A stretch of DNA of 64,000 bases from Ochrobactrum sp. CM-21-5 (GCF_014253075.1 NZ_JACLZJ010000003.1:248001-312000); one strand, 5' to 3'. Positions 9,317-17,441 are shown, counted from the stretch's first letter. The notes: generated by a model from the letters alone, not told the origin. Made by a program: numbers and translations.

Positions 9317-9532
9317 ATGGCACAGACCGGACAGGTCAAATTCTTCAATACCGAAAAAGGCTTCGGTTTCATTAAGCCCGATGATGGCGGTGCGGACATC
9401 TTCGTGCATATTTCTGCTGTGCAGGCTTCGGGCCTGACGGGACTTGCTGACAATCAGAAGGTTTCCTACGAGACGGAACCGGATCGTCGCGGTAAGGGCC
9501 CCAAGGCTGTGAACATCACCGTCACCGACTGA
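9317..9532 (+). CDS. cspA: Cold-shock-domain protein
   Basis: A 71-residue single cold-shock domain (OB fold) that binds single-stranded RNA/DNA and melts mRNA structure. RNP1 is KGFGFI (residues 15-20) and RNP2 is DIFVHIS. The N-terminal GQVKFFNTEKG is typical. Start at 9317 follows AAGGAACGG. Several paralogues are usual in Rhizobiales, so cspA names the family rather than a specific orthologue. A strong terminator follows 25 nt after the stop, so it is monocistronic. The long upstream region is compatible with post-transcriptional cold control. Confidence 0.94.
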   Translation: MAQTGQVKFFNTEKGFGFIKPDDGGADIFVHISAVQASGLTGLADNQKVSYETEPDRRGKGPKAVNITVTD

Positions 9533-9556
9533 TTGTTCAGAAACTGCAATTCCTTG

Positions 9557-9581
9557 CCCCGGCTTTTCGCCGGGGTTTTTT
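9557..9581 (+). terminator. Rho-independent terminator of cspA
   Basis: CCCCGGC-TTTTC-GCCGGGG stem-loop followed by six T residues, 25 nt after the cspA stop. Confidence 0.92.
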
Positions 9582-9779
9582 GTTGCCGAAAATTGTGCAC
9601 GCGAAATATTACAGGAACGGTATGTAATTGAACGACATTTCATCGTTCCCGGCCTGTTTGTACCATCGTTCAGCCTCCATTCATGTCGAAAGAGTTAATT
9701 GATTATTCATAATCGATACGGCTCTCTTTGACGCTGTCGTATCGGACAAGTTGTAGCCCTGCTTCTGAAGGAGCAAACA

Positions 9780-10223
9780 ATGAACCGATTTGCAAAAACA
9801 GCCATTCTGGCTACCGCCGCCATGGCAGCAATTGCTGCGCCGATTGCTTCTGCATCGGCCGACTCCTGGGGACGACGGGGATGGGATAATGGCGGATGGC
9901 ACCGCCCTTACCATCGCCATCGCGACCGCGGCGATGCCGTTGCTGCAGGTGTGATCGGCCTTGCTGCTGGCGCATTGCTCGGCAGTGCGCTCAGCCAGCC
10001 GCAGCCCACCTACGTTGCGCCCGCACCGGTTTACGCGCCGCCGCCGCCTCCGCCAGCCTATTATCCGGCTCCGCCAGCACGCCGCATCACCTATCGCGCG
10101 GGCTATGAGCCATGGACCCGCGGCTGGTATCAGTATTGCTCGGATCGTTACAGATCCTTCAATCCGAATACTGGTACCTATCGCGGTTATGACGGCCAGG
10201 ACCACTTCTGCGCCGCCAACTGA
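9780..10223 (+). CDS. BA14K family secreted protein
   Basis: A 147-residue protein with a Sec signal peptide (cleavage near SASA-DS, about residue 27), a His/Arg/Gly-rich segment, one hydrophobic Gly/Ala helix (VAAGVIGLAAGALLGSAL) and a Pro-rich stretch (PPPPPPAYYPAPP). The C-terminus carries the BA14K signature: YCSDRYRSFNPNTGTY then GYDGQDHFC. BA14K was first described in Brucella abortus as an immunoreactive, lectin-like 14-kDa protein. The ATG at 9780 is preceded by GAAGGAG at 9766-9772, 7 nt away. A terminator follows. Confidence 0.9.
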   Translation: MNRFAKTAILATAAMAAIAAPIASASADSWGRRGWDNGGWHRPYHRHRDRGDAVAAGVIGLAAGALLGSALSQPQPTYVAPAPVYAPPPPPPAYYPAPPARRITYRAGYEPWTRGWYQYCSDRYRSFNPNTGTYRGYDGQDHFCAAN

Positions 10224-10258
10224 CAGAAACCGGAGCATTGACTGATGCGCCAGACAGG

Positions 10259-10284
10259 AAAAGCCGCCCTCCGGGGCGGCTTTT
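10259..10284 (+). terminator. Terminator after the BA14K gene
   Basis: AAAAGCCGCCC-TCCG-GGGCGGCTTTT: 11-bp stem with A and T flanks, so it could also act on the minus strand. Confidence 0.9.
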
Positions 10285-10350
10285 ATTTGAAACCATACGA
10301 AAGCTCACACCTAGAGGGGCTCCGGCAGTTCGGTTAAAACCGCTCCATGA

Positions 10351-11007
10351 TCAAGCGTAATCCGAACCTGTCAAAAACGGATTCGTTCGCCTTTCATCAC
10401 CAAAACGTCCACCGGGACCATGGCCACAGATAAAGCCGATATCATCACCGAGCGGCAGCAGCTTTTCCTTTATTGAACGGATCAGTGCCGCATGATCGCC
10501 GCCCGGCAAGTCCGTTCGGCCGACAGAGCCATTGAACAACACATCGCCGACCAGCGCGAAACGGGCTTCGGGATTGAAGAACACAACATGACCAGGCGCA
10601 TGGCCGGGGCAATGGAAAACCTCGAACACATGGCCCGCGACAGAAACCTTGTCGCCCTCTTCCAGCCAGCGATCGGGCGTCATATTGCGCACGCCTTCCG
10701 TCAACCCGTATTTCAAACCGCTCGCTTCCAGATTGTCGAGAAGAAGCTTGTCATCCTTGTGCGGGCCGATGATGTCCACACCGAGCGCATCTTTGAGATC
10801 GAGCGCCCCACCGGCATGATCAATATGGCCATGAGTAATCCATATCGCCTCGATGTCGATCCCCTGCGACTGGATCGCCTCTCTGACGCGCGCCAGATCG
10901 CCCCCCGGATCAATCACCACACCCTTTTTGTTTTCACTGTCAAAAAGAATGGTGCAATTCTGCTGGAATGGCGTGACGGGTACGATGATTGCCTGCAATT
11001 GCCCCAT
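10351..11007 (-). CDS. Metallo-beta-lactamase-fold hydrolase (glyoxalase II-like)
   Basis: A 218-residue MBL-fold enzyme. The zinc-binding motif is THGHIDH (His59, His61, Asp63, His64). Further ligands are HCPGHAPGHV, GDVLFNGSVGRTD and the C-terminal ICGHGP. The compact size and GSVGRTDLPGG match the YcbL/type II glyoxalase-like thioesterase group rather than full-length GloB. The open frame runs up to 11193, but the ATG at 11007 has GGAG 8 nt upstream and begins exactly at the conserved N-terminus MGQLQAIIVPVTPFQQNC. Substrate (S-lactoylglutathione or another thioester) is not certain. Confidence 0.9.
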   Translation of the reverse strand: MGQLQAIIVPVTPFQQNCTILFDSENKKGVVIDPGGDLARVREAIQSQGIDIEAIWITHGHIDHAGGALDLKDALGVDIIGPHKDDKLLLDNLEASGLKYGLTEGVRNMTPDRWLEEGDKVSVAGHVFEVFHCPGHAPGHVVFFNPEARFALVGDVLFNGSVGRTDLPGGDHAALIRSIKEKLLPLGDDIGFICGHGPGGRFGDERRTNPFLTGSDYA

Positions 11008-11120
11008 TATGAAAACTCCGTTGATTTTCTTCCGGCATGACGACCGGCGCCGCCTCGGCCGCTGGATTGAAGCACCACACATAGTACCGGGTGGCTTGCG
11101 CGGAAAGACTTGCTTCAAAT

Positions 11121-11150
11121 AAAAAAACGGACGGCACAAGGCCGCCCGTT
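11121..11150 (-). terminator. Terminator of the small membrane protein gene
   Basis: On the minus strand ACGGGCGGC-CTTGT-GCCGTCCGT (one G-U pair) is followed by a run of T, about 64 nt after the stop of the gene at 11214. Confidence 0.82.
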
Positions 11151-11213
11151 TCATCCCTCTCGTGACTGTTCGTCTCGCCGGTTGTCCCTTCAACCGTGCC
11201 TGACTGTGGATAG

Positions 11214-11495
11214 TCAGGCCTTGCTTGCCATCGCGTTCTTGATCAGTCCCACGACCGCCGTGAGAACGATACCGCCCACGCCGCCGCCCGCCAACTGGCC
11301 AACCACGCCATTGAGTACGGAATCCATCCCTCCTCCGGAGAGCATCGGCAGAAGCTGACCGAGAATTACGCCACCGATACCTCCGGCAACGGTGTTACCC
11401 GTCGTTCCAAGACTGATATTCTTGACGGCGCCGGCAATGTTGCCGCCGACCGCGCCAGCGACAAGTTGAAGAATGATAGGCAGTAGAGATTCCAT
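11214..11495 (-). CDS. Small glycine-rich membrane protein, unknown function
   Basis: A 93-residue hydrophobic protein built of glycine-spaced helices: LLPIILQLVAGAVGGNIAG, GNTVAGGIGGVILGQLLPML and GGGVGGIVLTAVVGLI. The Gly-xxx-Gly spacing suggests glycine-zipper helices that pack in a membrane. I do not recognise a characterised family. The frame extends to 11576, but the ATG at 11495 is preceded by GGGG at about 8 nt and removes a charged, non-conserved-looking leader. It is a single gene with its own terminator. Confidence 0.7.
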   Translation of the reverse strand: MESLLPIILQLVAGAVGGNIAGAVKNISLGTTGNTVAGGIGGVILGQLLPMLSGGGMDSVLNGVVGQLAGGGVGGIVLTAVVGLIKNAMASKA

Positions 11496-11597
11496 GATCG
11501 TCACCCCATCTTTGTTAAGACCGGAATAACGCGACTCCGGCTTGAAAAATTTTGAGCCGAAACTTCTCAATGTCAAACAATAAGCAATAGGATTGAG

Positions 11598-11628
11598 AAA
11601 AAGCGACCCGAAAGCCGCTCTTTTTCTG
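11598..11628 (-). terminator. Terminator of ilvE
   Basis: On the minus strand AGCGGC-TTTCGG-GTCGCT (one G-U pair) is followed by TTTTT, 13-40 nt after the ilvE stop. Confidence 0.7.
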
Positions 11629-11640
11629 TTTAAAACTCAG

Positions 11641-12531
11641 TTATTCAGCTGCCGCCCGCTTGGGTTGAACTTCGGACGTGTAGTCGTTCATCAACACATT
11701 CGTAATTTCACCGGGACTGAAATGATATTGACCGATCTCGGATACCGGCGTCACTTCGGCGGCAGTGCCGCACAGGAAGCATTCCGAAAACTCCGCCATT
11801 TCTTCCGGCATGATGACGCGTTCGATCACTTCGATGCCGCGCCGCTTCGCAAGATCGATGACCGTGCGGCGCGTTATCCCGTCGAGGAAGCAATCCGGTT
11901 TCGGCGTATGAAGCGCACCATCCTTGACGAAGAAAACATTGGCTCCGGTTGCTTCCGCAACCTGCCCGCGCCAATCGAGCATCAGCGCATCAGCATAGCC
12001 CTTTGCTTCAGCGGCATGTTTGGAGATCGTGCAGATCATATAAAGACCAGCGGCCTTGGATCGCGACGGCGCCGTGCGCGGGTCCGGGCGGCAATATTCG
12101 GCGATATCGAGTCGAATGCCCTTCATTTTTTCTTCAGGCGAGAAGTAGCTCGGCCACTGCCAGATGGCGATAGCGAGATGAATGCGGTTTTTCTGCGCCG
12201 AAACGCCAAGCGATTCCGACCCGCGCCAGGCAATGGGGCGCACATAGGCGTCCTCGAAACCCTGCTTCTTGAGAAGCTCACGACAAGCCTCATTGATCTG
12301 CTCTACGCTGAATGGAATCTCAAAACCAAGAATACGCGCCGATTCATGCAGGCGCTCGGTATGCTCGGTCAGTTTGAAGATTTCCCCACCATAGGCGCGC
12401 TCGCCCTCGAACACAGCGCTCGCATAATGCAGACCATGGGTGAGTACGTGAACCTTTGCATCTTTCCAGTGAACGAACTCGCCGTCCATCCAGATAAATC
12501 CGTCCCGTTGATCGAATGGAATCGCAGCCAT
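11641..12531 (-). CDS. ilvE: Branched-chain amino acid aminotransferase
   Basis: A 296-residue class IV PLP enzyme for the last step of Leu, Ile and Val synthesis and the first step of their breakdown. The PLP lysine is K159 in SKAAGLY, at the numbering of the E. coli enzyme. WMDGEFVHWKDAKVHVLTHGLHYASAVFEG is not quoted further but gives the typical N-terminus, and EATGANVFFV carries the PLP-N1-binding Glu. AGGAGC lies 6-7 nt before the ATG at 12531. A 24-bp palindrome 80 nt upstream suggests specific regulation. It diverges from a marR gene. Confidence 0.93.
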   Translation of the reverse strand: MAAIPFDQRDGFIWMDGEFVHWKDAKVHVLTHGLHYASAVFEGERAYGGEIFKLTEHTERLHESARILGFEIPFSVEQINEACRELLKKQGFEDAYVRPIAWRGSESLGVSAQKNRIHLAIAIWQWPSYFSPEEKMKGIRLDIAEYCRPDPRTAPSRSKAAGLYMICTISKHAAEAKGYADALMLDWRGQVAEATGANVFFVKDGALHTPKPDCFLDGITRRTVIDLAKRRGIEVIERVIMPEEMAEFSECFLCGTAAEVTPVSEIGQYHFSPGEITNVLMNDYTSEVQPKRAAAE

Positions 12532-12610
12532 TTTTTGCTCCTGTCAATTTTCTCGCGGCGTCGTCTCGGGCCAGACTCAGCTCGGGCAAACGTTTCCGCT
12601 GTCCATTATC

Positions 12611-12634
12611 ACCAGTTAAATCGATATAACTGGT
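12611..12634. promoter_or_regulatory. 24-bp near-perfect palindrome upstream of ilvE
   Basis: The half-sites ACCAGTTA (12611-12618) and TAACTGGT (12627-12634) flank a central ATCGAT that is itself palindromic; only the two bases between core and arms break symmetry, so 22 of 24 positions are palindromic. It sits 80 nt before the ilvE start and is a probable operator for a dimeric repressor. Confidence 0.65.
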
Positions 12635-12909
12635 AAGATGGGCGTCTTTCTCCACGTAACGGCTGGCTTTTTTGAACGAAATGCTTTGAGGTCCACGCTA
12701 GCAGATTGCGCGAATCCTGAGCGGAGCATGTATGGAAAGCAATTAATTCCCCATACGGATCGATAACGACACCCGCATGCTTCGCCGCGTTTTTCATAAT
12801 GACGGCTGAGAGCTGAATGGCGTAATTATCTCTCCTGCAACGCGTACTGAAGCGAACTTTGTTCCAAAAAACACAACCTGTACTTATCGAAAATTATCTG
12901 AGCGATTGA

Positions 12910-12934
12910 AATATGTCAATAATGCTGACATATT
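12910..12934. promoter_or_regulatory. Perfect inverted repeat before marR (candidate operator)
   Basis: AATATGTCA (12910-12918), 7 nt, TGACATATT (12926-12934). The 9-bp arms are perfect and end 25 nt before the proposed marR start. Autoregulation through such sites is usual for MarR proteins. Confidence 0.65.
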
Positions 12935-12959
12935 AATCGAGCCAGAATGGAGCCCCGAT

Positions 12960-13493
12960 GTGAATTCGACGAATGACATGAATTATATAAGCAATCCGTT
13001 GACGACCGAGGAGGCGGCCGATCTCAACGTCATCGAGCTTCTGTTCTTTTCCTATCGCGATTTCACTGCCGATCCGGACCTGATCCTTGAGAAGATCGGT
13101 TTTGGCCGTGCCCATCACCGCGTACTCTACTTCATCAACCGCAAGCCCGGCATGACTGTTGCCGAGCTTCTGGAAGTCCTGCGCATTACAAAACAGAGCC
13201 TGTCGCGCGTTCTCAAGCAATTGATCGATACCGGCCATGTCGTACAGGCAACCGGCCTGCACGATCGTCGTCATCGCAAGCTTTACCCCACAAAAGCCGG
13301 CCGCCAGCTCACATTGGCACTTGCCTTGCCGCAGTCGCGCCGTATCGCGCGTGCATTGGAGGAGTGCGGCCCCGAGGAACGCCGTGTTGTTGAACATTTT
13401 CTCTACAACATGGTCAATCCGGAACGACGGCCGCAGATTGACGACTTCACCGCCGCCAATCCGCGCACGCAAGAGCAGGGAGCACATGTATAA
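12960..13493 (+). CDS. MarR family regulator (PetP-like)
   Basis: A 177-residue winged-helix regulator. The core is FGRAHHRVLYFINRKPGMTVAELLEVLRI, followed by the recognition helix SLSRVLKQLIDTGHVVQ and the wing with the D-x-R-x-R motif HDRRHRKLYPT. The frame is open from a TTG at 12906, but that would place the operator-like palindrome inside the gene. GTG at 12960 has GGAG 7 nt upstream; ATG at 12978 is an alternative. The following response regulator and kinase genes make a MarR-OmpR-EnvZ trio. The first two resemble petP-petR of Rhodobacter capsulatus, which is inference from order and family. Confidence 0.85.
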   Translation: MNSTNDMNYISNPLTTEEAADLNVIELLFFSYRDFTADPDLILEKIGFGRAHHRVLYFINRKPGMTVAELLEVLRITKQSLSRVLKQLIDTGHVVQATGLHDRRHRKLYPTKAGRQLTLALALPQSRRIARALEECGPEERRVVEHFLYNMVNPERRPQIDDFTAANPRTQEQGAHV

Positions 13494-13608
13494 AGAGCAA
13501 GTCTGAAACAGGCTCTGAATAGACGTGTAGCCTTCCAGCAGATATTATAATGATTTCAGCGGCGAACATGTCGCCTGAAATTTGAACAGAATGGGATAGA
13601 AGGACGCC

Positions 13609-14313
13609 ATGGTTGCAGAAGAAAAGACGTTCTCGGATGACGCTCCGCATCTCCTTGTTGTCGATGACGATACGCGAATTCGAAGCCTTCTCTCGCAATA
13701 TCTGACAACCAGCGGTTTTCGCGTAACCATGGCGGCAAGCGCCGCGGAAGCGCGCCGCAAGCTGGAAGGCATCGATTTCGATCTCCTGATCCTCGACGTG
13801 ATGATGCCTGGCGAGACGGGCGTCTCGCTGACACGGTCGCTTCGCGAGCAGAAGAACGTGCCTATTCTAATGCTGACGGCCCTTTCTGAAACCGACAGCC
13901 GTATTGATGGACTGTCCGCCGGAGCGGATGATTATCTGCCGAAGCCTTTTGATCCTCGCGAATTGATCCTCCGCATCAATAATATTCTGAGGCGTGGGGC
14001 GCCGCCCAGCCAACCGAAAATCGAGCAGATCGTCTTCGGTCCTTACACTTTCTTCATTCCACGCCGTGAACTGAAGAAAGGCGTCGAAACGATCAAGCTC
14101 ACTGATCGGGAGCAGGATATTATGGCGATCTTTGCCGAACGTGCGGGCGAAACAATTCCTCGTCACGAATTGACCGGACAGGATGGCGACGTCGGAGAAC
14201 GCACTATCGATGTGCAGATCAACCGTCTACGCCGCAAGATCGAACAGGATCCCGCCAATCCGGTCTGGTTGCAGACGGTTCGCGGTATTGGTTACAAACT
14301 CAGCATTGAATAG
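13609..14313 (+). CDS. OmpR/PhoB family response regulator (PetR-like)
   Basis: A 234-residue two-domain response regulator. The receiver domain has acidic residues D19-D21, phosphoacceptor D63 in LLILDVMMPG, Thr in MLTAL and Lys112 in LPKPF. The C-terminal winged helix (about 130-232) ends with the DNA-binding signature ERTIDVQINRLRRKIEQDP and GIGYKL. AGAAGGA precedes the ATG. The gene lies 115 nt after marR and 47 nt before the kinase, so the three are probably one operon. OmpR-like homologues in alphaproteobacteria are often essential. The regulon cannot be told from sequence. Confidence 0.92.
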   Translation: MVAEEKTFSDDAPHLLVVDDDTRIRSLLSQYLTTSGFRVTMAASAAEARRKLEGIDFDLLILDVMMPGETGVSLTRSLREQKNVPILMLTALSETDSRIDGLSAGADDYLPKPFDPRELILRINNILRRGAPPSQPKIEQIVFGPYTFFIPRRELKKGVETIKLTDREQDIMAIFAERAGETIPRHELTGQDGDVGERTIDVQINRLRRKIEQDPANPVWLQTVRGIGYKLSIE

Positions 14314-14360
14314 ATATTAGTTTTGGACAACCAGCGTGCCGTTTGGAGTATTCTGAGACG

Positions 14361-15704
14361 ATGAAATCGCTCTGGAGAAAGCTCGCGCGCTGGCTGGCGC
14401 ACCGTATGCCGAAAGGCCTCTATGCCCGCTCGCTCATCATCATCATCGCTCCGATGGTGCTGCTACAATCGGTTATCGCCTATGTCTTCATGGAGCGGCA
14501 CTGGCAGATGGTGACCGAGCGGCTGTCCACCGCAGTTGTGCGCGATATCTCGGCGATAATCGATATTCTCGAAACCTATCCGCAAGAACCGGGATACGAC
14601 AATCTCATTCGCATTTCCCAGCAAAGGCTGGCGCTCAACATATCGATTCTACCGCCCGACCCGCTGCCGCCGCCGGGACCAAAACCGTTCTTCGCCATTC
14701 TCGACTATTTCCTGAGCGAGGAGATCACCCGTCAGATCAACCGTCCGTTCTGGGTGGATACGGTCGGCGATTCCGACCTCATTGAAATTCGTATCAAGCT
14801 TGAAGACAAGGTGTTGCGTGTCTTTGCCCGCCGTAGCCAGGCCTACGCCTCGAACACTGGCATATTCCTGACGTGGATGGTCGGCACCGCGCTTGTGCTC
14901 CTCATCATTGCCATCGCCTTCCTGCGCAACCAGATCAAACCTATCCAGCAACTGGCCGAAGCGGCCGAAAGCTTTGGCAAGGGGCGCCCGATGCCGGAAG
15001 GCTTCCATCCGCGTGGCGCAGAAGAAGTACGCCGCGCCGGCATTGCTTTCATCCAGATGCGATCACGTATCGAACGCCAGATCGAACAGCGCACAGCCAT
15101 GCTCTCCGGCGTCAGTCACGATCTGCGTACCATCCTGACCCGTTTCAAGCTGCAACTGGCGCTGGCCGGGCATTCGATGGACACCGAACCGCTCAATCAG
15201 GACATTGCCGACATGCAAACGATGCTCGAAGGCTATCTTGCCTTCGCGCGCGGCGAGGGTTCGGAAGAGCCGACGAATTACGACGTTACCCACCTTTGCG
15301 AAAAGCTCGAAAATGAAGCACGCCTGCGCGAACGCGGCTTCAAATATCATATCGACGGCGACAGCGAAATTCATGTTCGTCCGAATGCCTTCTCGCGTCT
15401 TGTCAGCAATCTCGTATCGAATGCCTTCCGTCATGCCCAGAATGTTGAACTTTCGATTTCCCATGATGATGGCTGGCTAAAAATTGTCGTTGACGACGAC
15501 GGACCGGGCATCCCCGAAGAGCGCCGCGAAGATGTCTTCAAACCCTTCGTCCGGCTGGATGAAGCGAGAACGCAGGATTCGGGCGGCACGGGCGGCCTTG
15601 GCCTTGCTATTGCGCGCGATATCGCGCGAAGCCACGGCGGCGATATCACGCTGGAAGACGCACCGGCAGGCGGCCTGCGCGCCATCATCCATATTCCGGC
15701 GTAA
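14361..15704 (+). CDS. EnvZ-like sensor histidine kinase
   Basis: A 447-residue inner-membrane kinase: TM1 near residues 20-45, a periplasmic domain of about 120 residues, TM2 near 175-195, HAMP, then HisKA with phosphoacceptor His253 in GVSHDLRTILTRF. The HATPase has N box NLVSNAFRH, G1 DDDGPGIPEE, F box FKPFVRLD and G2 GGTGGLGLAIA. The H box has Ile where most kinases have Pro (HDLRTP). ATG at 14361 is preferred; a TTG 18 nt upstream is possible. The response regulator just upstream is the expected partner. Confidence 0.92.
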   Translation: MKSLWRKLARWLAHRMPKGLYARSLIIIIAPMVLLQSVIAYVFMERHWQMVTERLSTAVVRDISAIIDILETYPQEPGYDNLIRISQQRLALNISILPPDPLPPPGPKPFFAILDYFLSEEITRQINRPFWVDTVGDSDLIEIRIKLEDKVLRVFARRSQAYASNTGIFLTWMVGTALVLLIIAIAFLRNQIKPIQQLAEAAESFGKGRPMPEGFHPRGAEEVRRAGIAFIQMRSRIERQIEQRTAMLSGVSHDLRTILTRFKLQLALAGHSMDTEPLNQDIADMQTMLEGYLAFARGEGSEEPTNYDVTHLCEKLENEARLRERGFKYHIDGDSEIHVRPNAFSRLVSNLVSNAFRHAQNVELSISHDDGWLKIVVDDDGPGIPEERREDVFKPFVRLDEARTQDSGGTGGLGLAIARDIARSHGGDITLEDAPAGGLRAIIHIPA

Positions 15705-15761
15705 GCTTTGAGAAACCGCACAATCCATGAAGCGATTTTTACGCGCCTAATCCGAAATCAC

Positions 15762-15775
15762 TTCTTCTGGAAATG
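15762..15775. repeat. Fragment of intergenic repeat family A
   Basis: CTGGAAATGCTCTA is the reverse complement of the leading block TAGAGCATTTCCAG of the family A element at 7204. The rest of the element is not recognisable here. Confidence 0.45.
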
Positions 15776-15777
15776 CT

Positions 15778-16125
15778 CTAATAAAGCTTGCCGCCGTTCG
15801 GCACTTTTTTATCGACCGCAGCGAGAACCACCTCACCGTCCTCATCCGGCAGGCCAAGCGTCAGAACTTCCGACATGAATGGGCCTATCTGGCGCGGTGG
15901 AAAATTCACCACAGCCATGATCTGCTTACCGATCAGCTCATCCGGCCGATAGTGCTTGGTGATCTGTGCGGAAGATTTCTTCACACCGATCTTCTCACCG
16001 AAATCGATCTTCAGCTTGTAGGCAGGCTTGCGCGCTTCGGGAAAAGGCACTGCTTCTACGATGGTTCCGGTCCTGATATCGACTTTCTCGAAATCTGCCC
16101 AGCTAATCGTCGCACCTTCGCTCAT
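15778..16125 (-). CDS. csaA: CsaA-like tRNA-binding domain protein
   Basis: A 115-residue OB-fold protein of the EMAP/tRNA-binding type, similar in length to Bacillus CsaA. Landmarks are FEKVDIRTGTIVEAVPFPEARKP, the SAQIT strand, the KQIMAVVNFPPRQIG segment and LTLGLPD. CsaA binds tRNA and has been described as a secretion-related chaperone in Bacillus; the role in alphaproteobacteria is not established. The ATG at 16125 has GGGAG 8 nt upstream; a GTG at 16134 is less likely. It lies downstream of ybjN on the same strand, 66 nt away. Confidence 0.88.
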   Translation of the reverse strand: MSEGATISWADFEKVDIRTGTIVEAVPFPEARKPAYKLKIDFGEKIGVKKSSAQITKHYRPDELIGKQIMAVVNFPPRQIGPFMSEVLTLGLPDEDGEVVLAAVDKKVPNGGKLY

Positions 16126-16191
16126 CCCGCTCACTCCCGTAAATCAGCAAAAACCCGGCACAACGCACCGGGCTCACTCTTCAAGCAATCC

Positions 16192-16692
16192 TCACGCGCG
16201 GCCAACAGTCTCGAAAACCACGCTTTCAAGCGATTCGCGCGCACTGACACCCGACCAGACTACAAACTGGAACGCCTGGAAATAAGTCTCGCAAGCTTCC
16301 AGCGCCGCCGACAGCAGCACTTCGACCTGACGGCTGGTCGGCTCGGCACCGCCTGCCAGCAGCAGCGACTGGCGGTACATGATCGCACCCTCCTGCTGCC
16401 AAAGATCGAAATGCCCCATCAAAAGCTTTTCGTTGATGAGCGAGAGAAGCCGCATCACCTCGTTGACACGCGGCTCAGCTACTTTGATATCGAACGCGCA
16501 AGCCAGATGCAGTGCCTCGAAGTCCTCCATCCAGGAGAACGAGATGTGATAATCGGTCCAGTTGCCCGCAACCGATATTGCGATTTCGTCGTCACCAGTC
16601 CGTTCGAACGTCCAGTCGTTTGAATGCGCGACCTGCTCGATCACATCCACAGGATGTGCCTCACGTGCGAATTCAAGCTCAAGAAGGCTCAT
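16192..16692 (-). CDS. YbjN domain protein
   Basis: A 166-residue cytoplasmic protein matching the YbjN family (fold related to type III secretion chaperones). Features are the N-terminal HPVDVIEQVAHSNDWTFERTGDDEI, a central DYHISFSWMEDFEALHLACAFD and RVNEVMRLLSLINEKLLMGHFDLW. YbjN in E. coli affects motility and stress responses; the mechanism is unknown. AGGAA lies 7 nt before the ATG. In many alphaproteobacteria ybjN neighbours proC and a UbiK/BMFP gene; proC is absent here while the UbiK gene is present upstream. Confidence 0.87.
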   Translation of the reverse strand: MSLLELEFAREAHPVDVIEQVAHSNDWTFERTGDDEIAISVAGNWTDYHISFSWMEDFEALHLACAFDIKVAEPRVNEVMRLLSLINEKLLMGHFDLWQQEGAIMYRQSLLLAGGAEPTSRQVEVLLSAALEACETYFQAFQFVVWSGVSARESLESVVFETVGRA

Positions 16693-17120
16693 GTCCGTTT
16701 CCTGTTCTGCGAAACGTTACCCGAAAAACGTTTCCAAATTCCCGGCGTGCAACTCTGCTCGCCCATGCCCACCGCCGGGCCAGGGATAAGCACGGAGAAA
16801 CAGGCACGAATTGATCGGTTGAGGAACTGGCATGCATGACGGCATGCAAGCGCCTCAATGGCACACGCACATACGCAACTGATACTGGAAAGCAGCCTGA
16901 AAGACGCGAAACCTGAAACTCAGCCCCTCGCCGCCGCCTACACGACCACATTACGAATCATGTAGCGTTTTCAGTCTATTGAAGCTGAATCCGAACGCCA
17001 GCCCCTTTTCGAAAAAGAGGCATTAAAGCATGTGGAAATATGTATGGGGTCCGCAGCACCCCTTGCCTTAACCGACTCTAAGACAAGGGTTTTTGCCACT
17101 TGCGGCCTGTTAATAAATAT
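16693..17120. other. Intergenic region between ybjN and ubiK
   Basis: 428 nt. A hairpin GGGGT-CCGCAGC-ACCCC lies at 17045-17061. An adjoining imperfect stem (CCCTTG ... CAAGGG followed by TTTTT) ends near 17097, which reads as a plus-strand terminator although no plus-strand gene is seen. A 35-codon ORF at 16858-16965 has no ribosome-binding site. Confidence 0.4.
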
Positions 17121-17441
17121 TCAGGAATTATTTTTGGATTTTGTCGAAGACGACGATGTTTTTGCCGGTTTGGCATCAGAATCAGCTTCGAATCTGGCAA
17201 GTCGTGCTTCCAATGCTTCGATTCTTGCCAGCAACGCACTGTTTTCCGCACGCGCCTTGATAGCCATTTCGCGGATGGCTTCGAAGTCTTCGCGCTGCAC
17301 GACATCGAGTGTGTTAAGCACCCGCTCCCCTTGCGAGCGCAATGCTGTTTCCACTTCACGGCGCACCCCTTGCGCGGCGCCTGCCGCATCCGTCACAAGC
17401 TTGGCGAGTTCATCAAGAACCCGGTTCGATCCGCTGGTCAT
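17121..17441 (-). CDS. UbiK family accessory factor (BMFP domain)
   Basis: A 106-residue protein. The helical N-terminus SGSNRVLDELAKLVTDAAGAAQGVRREVE is followed by QREDFEAIREMAIKARAENSALLARIEALEARLARFE, which matches the BMFP/YqiC-UbiK pattern. A coiled coil (about 60-90) leads to trimerisation in known members. UbiK helps the Ubi complex that makes ubiquinone in E. coli; Brucella BMFP protein was described with membrane-fusogenic activity in vitro. The ATG at 17441 has GGGAAG 6 nt upstream. The Ser/Lys-rich tail is low complexity. Confidence 0.87.
   Translation of the reverse strand: MTSGSNRVLDELAKLVTDAAGAAQGVRREVETALRSQGERVLNTLDVVQREDFEAIREMAIKARAENSALLARIEALEARLARFEADSDAKPAKTSSSSTKSKNNS

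Noticed and set aside
16858-16965. 35-codon plus-strand ORF (MAHAHTQLILESS...) in the ybjN-ubiK gap.
   Set aside because: No ribosome-binding site, no conservation evidence, very short.
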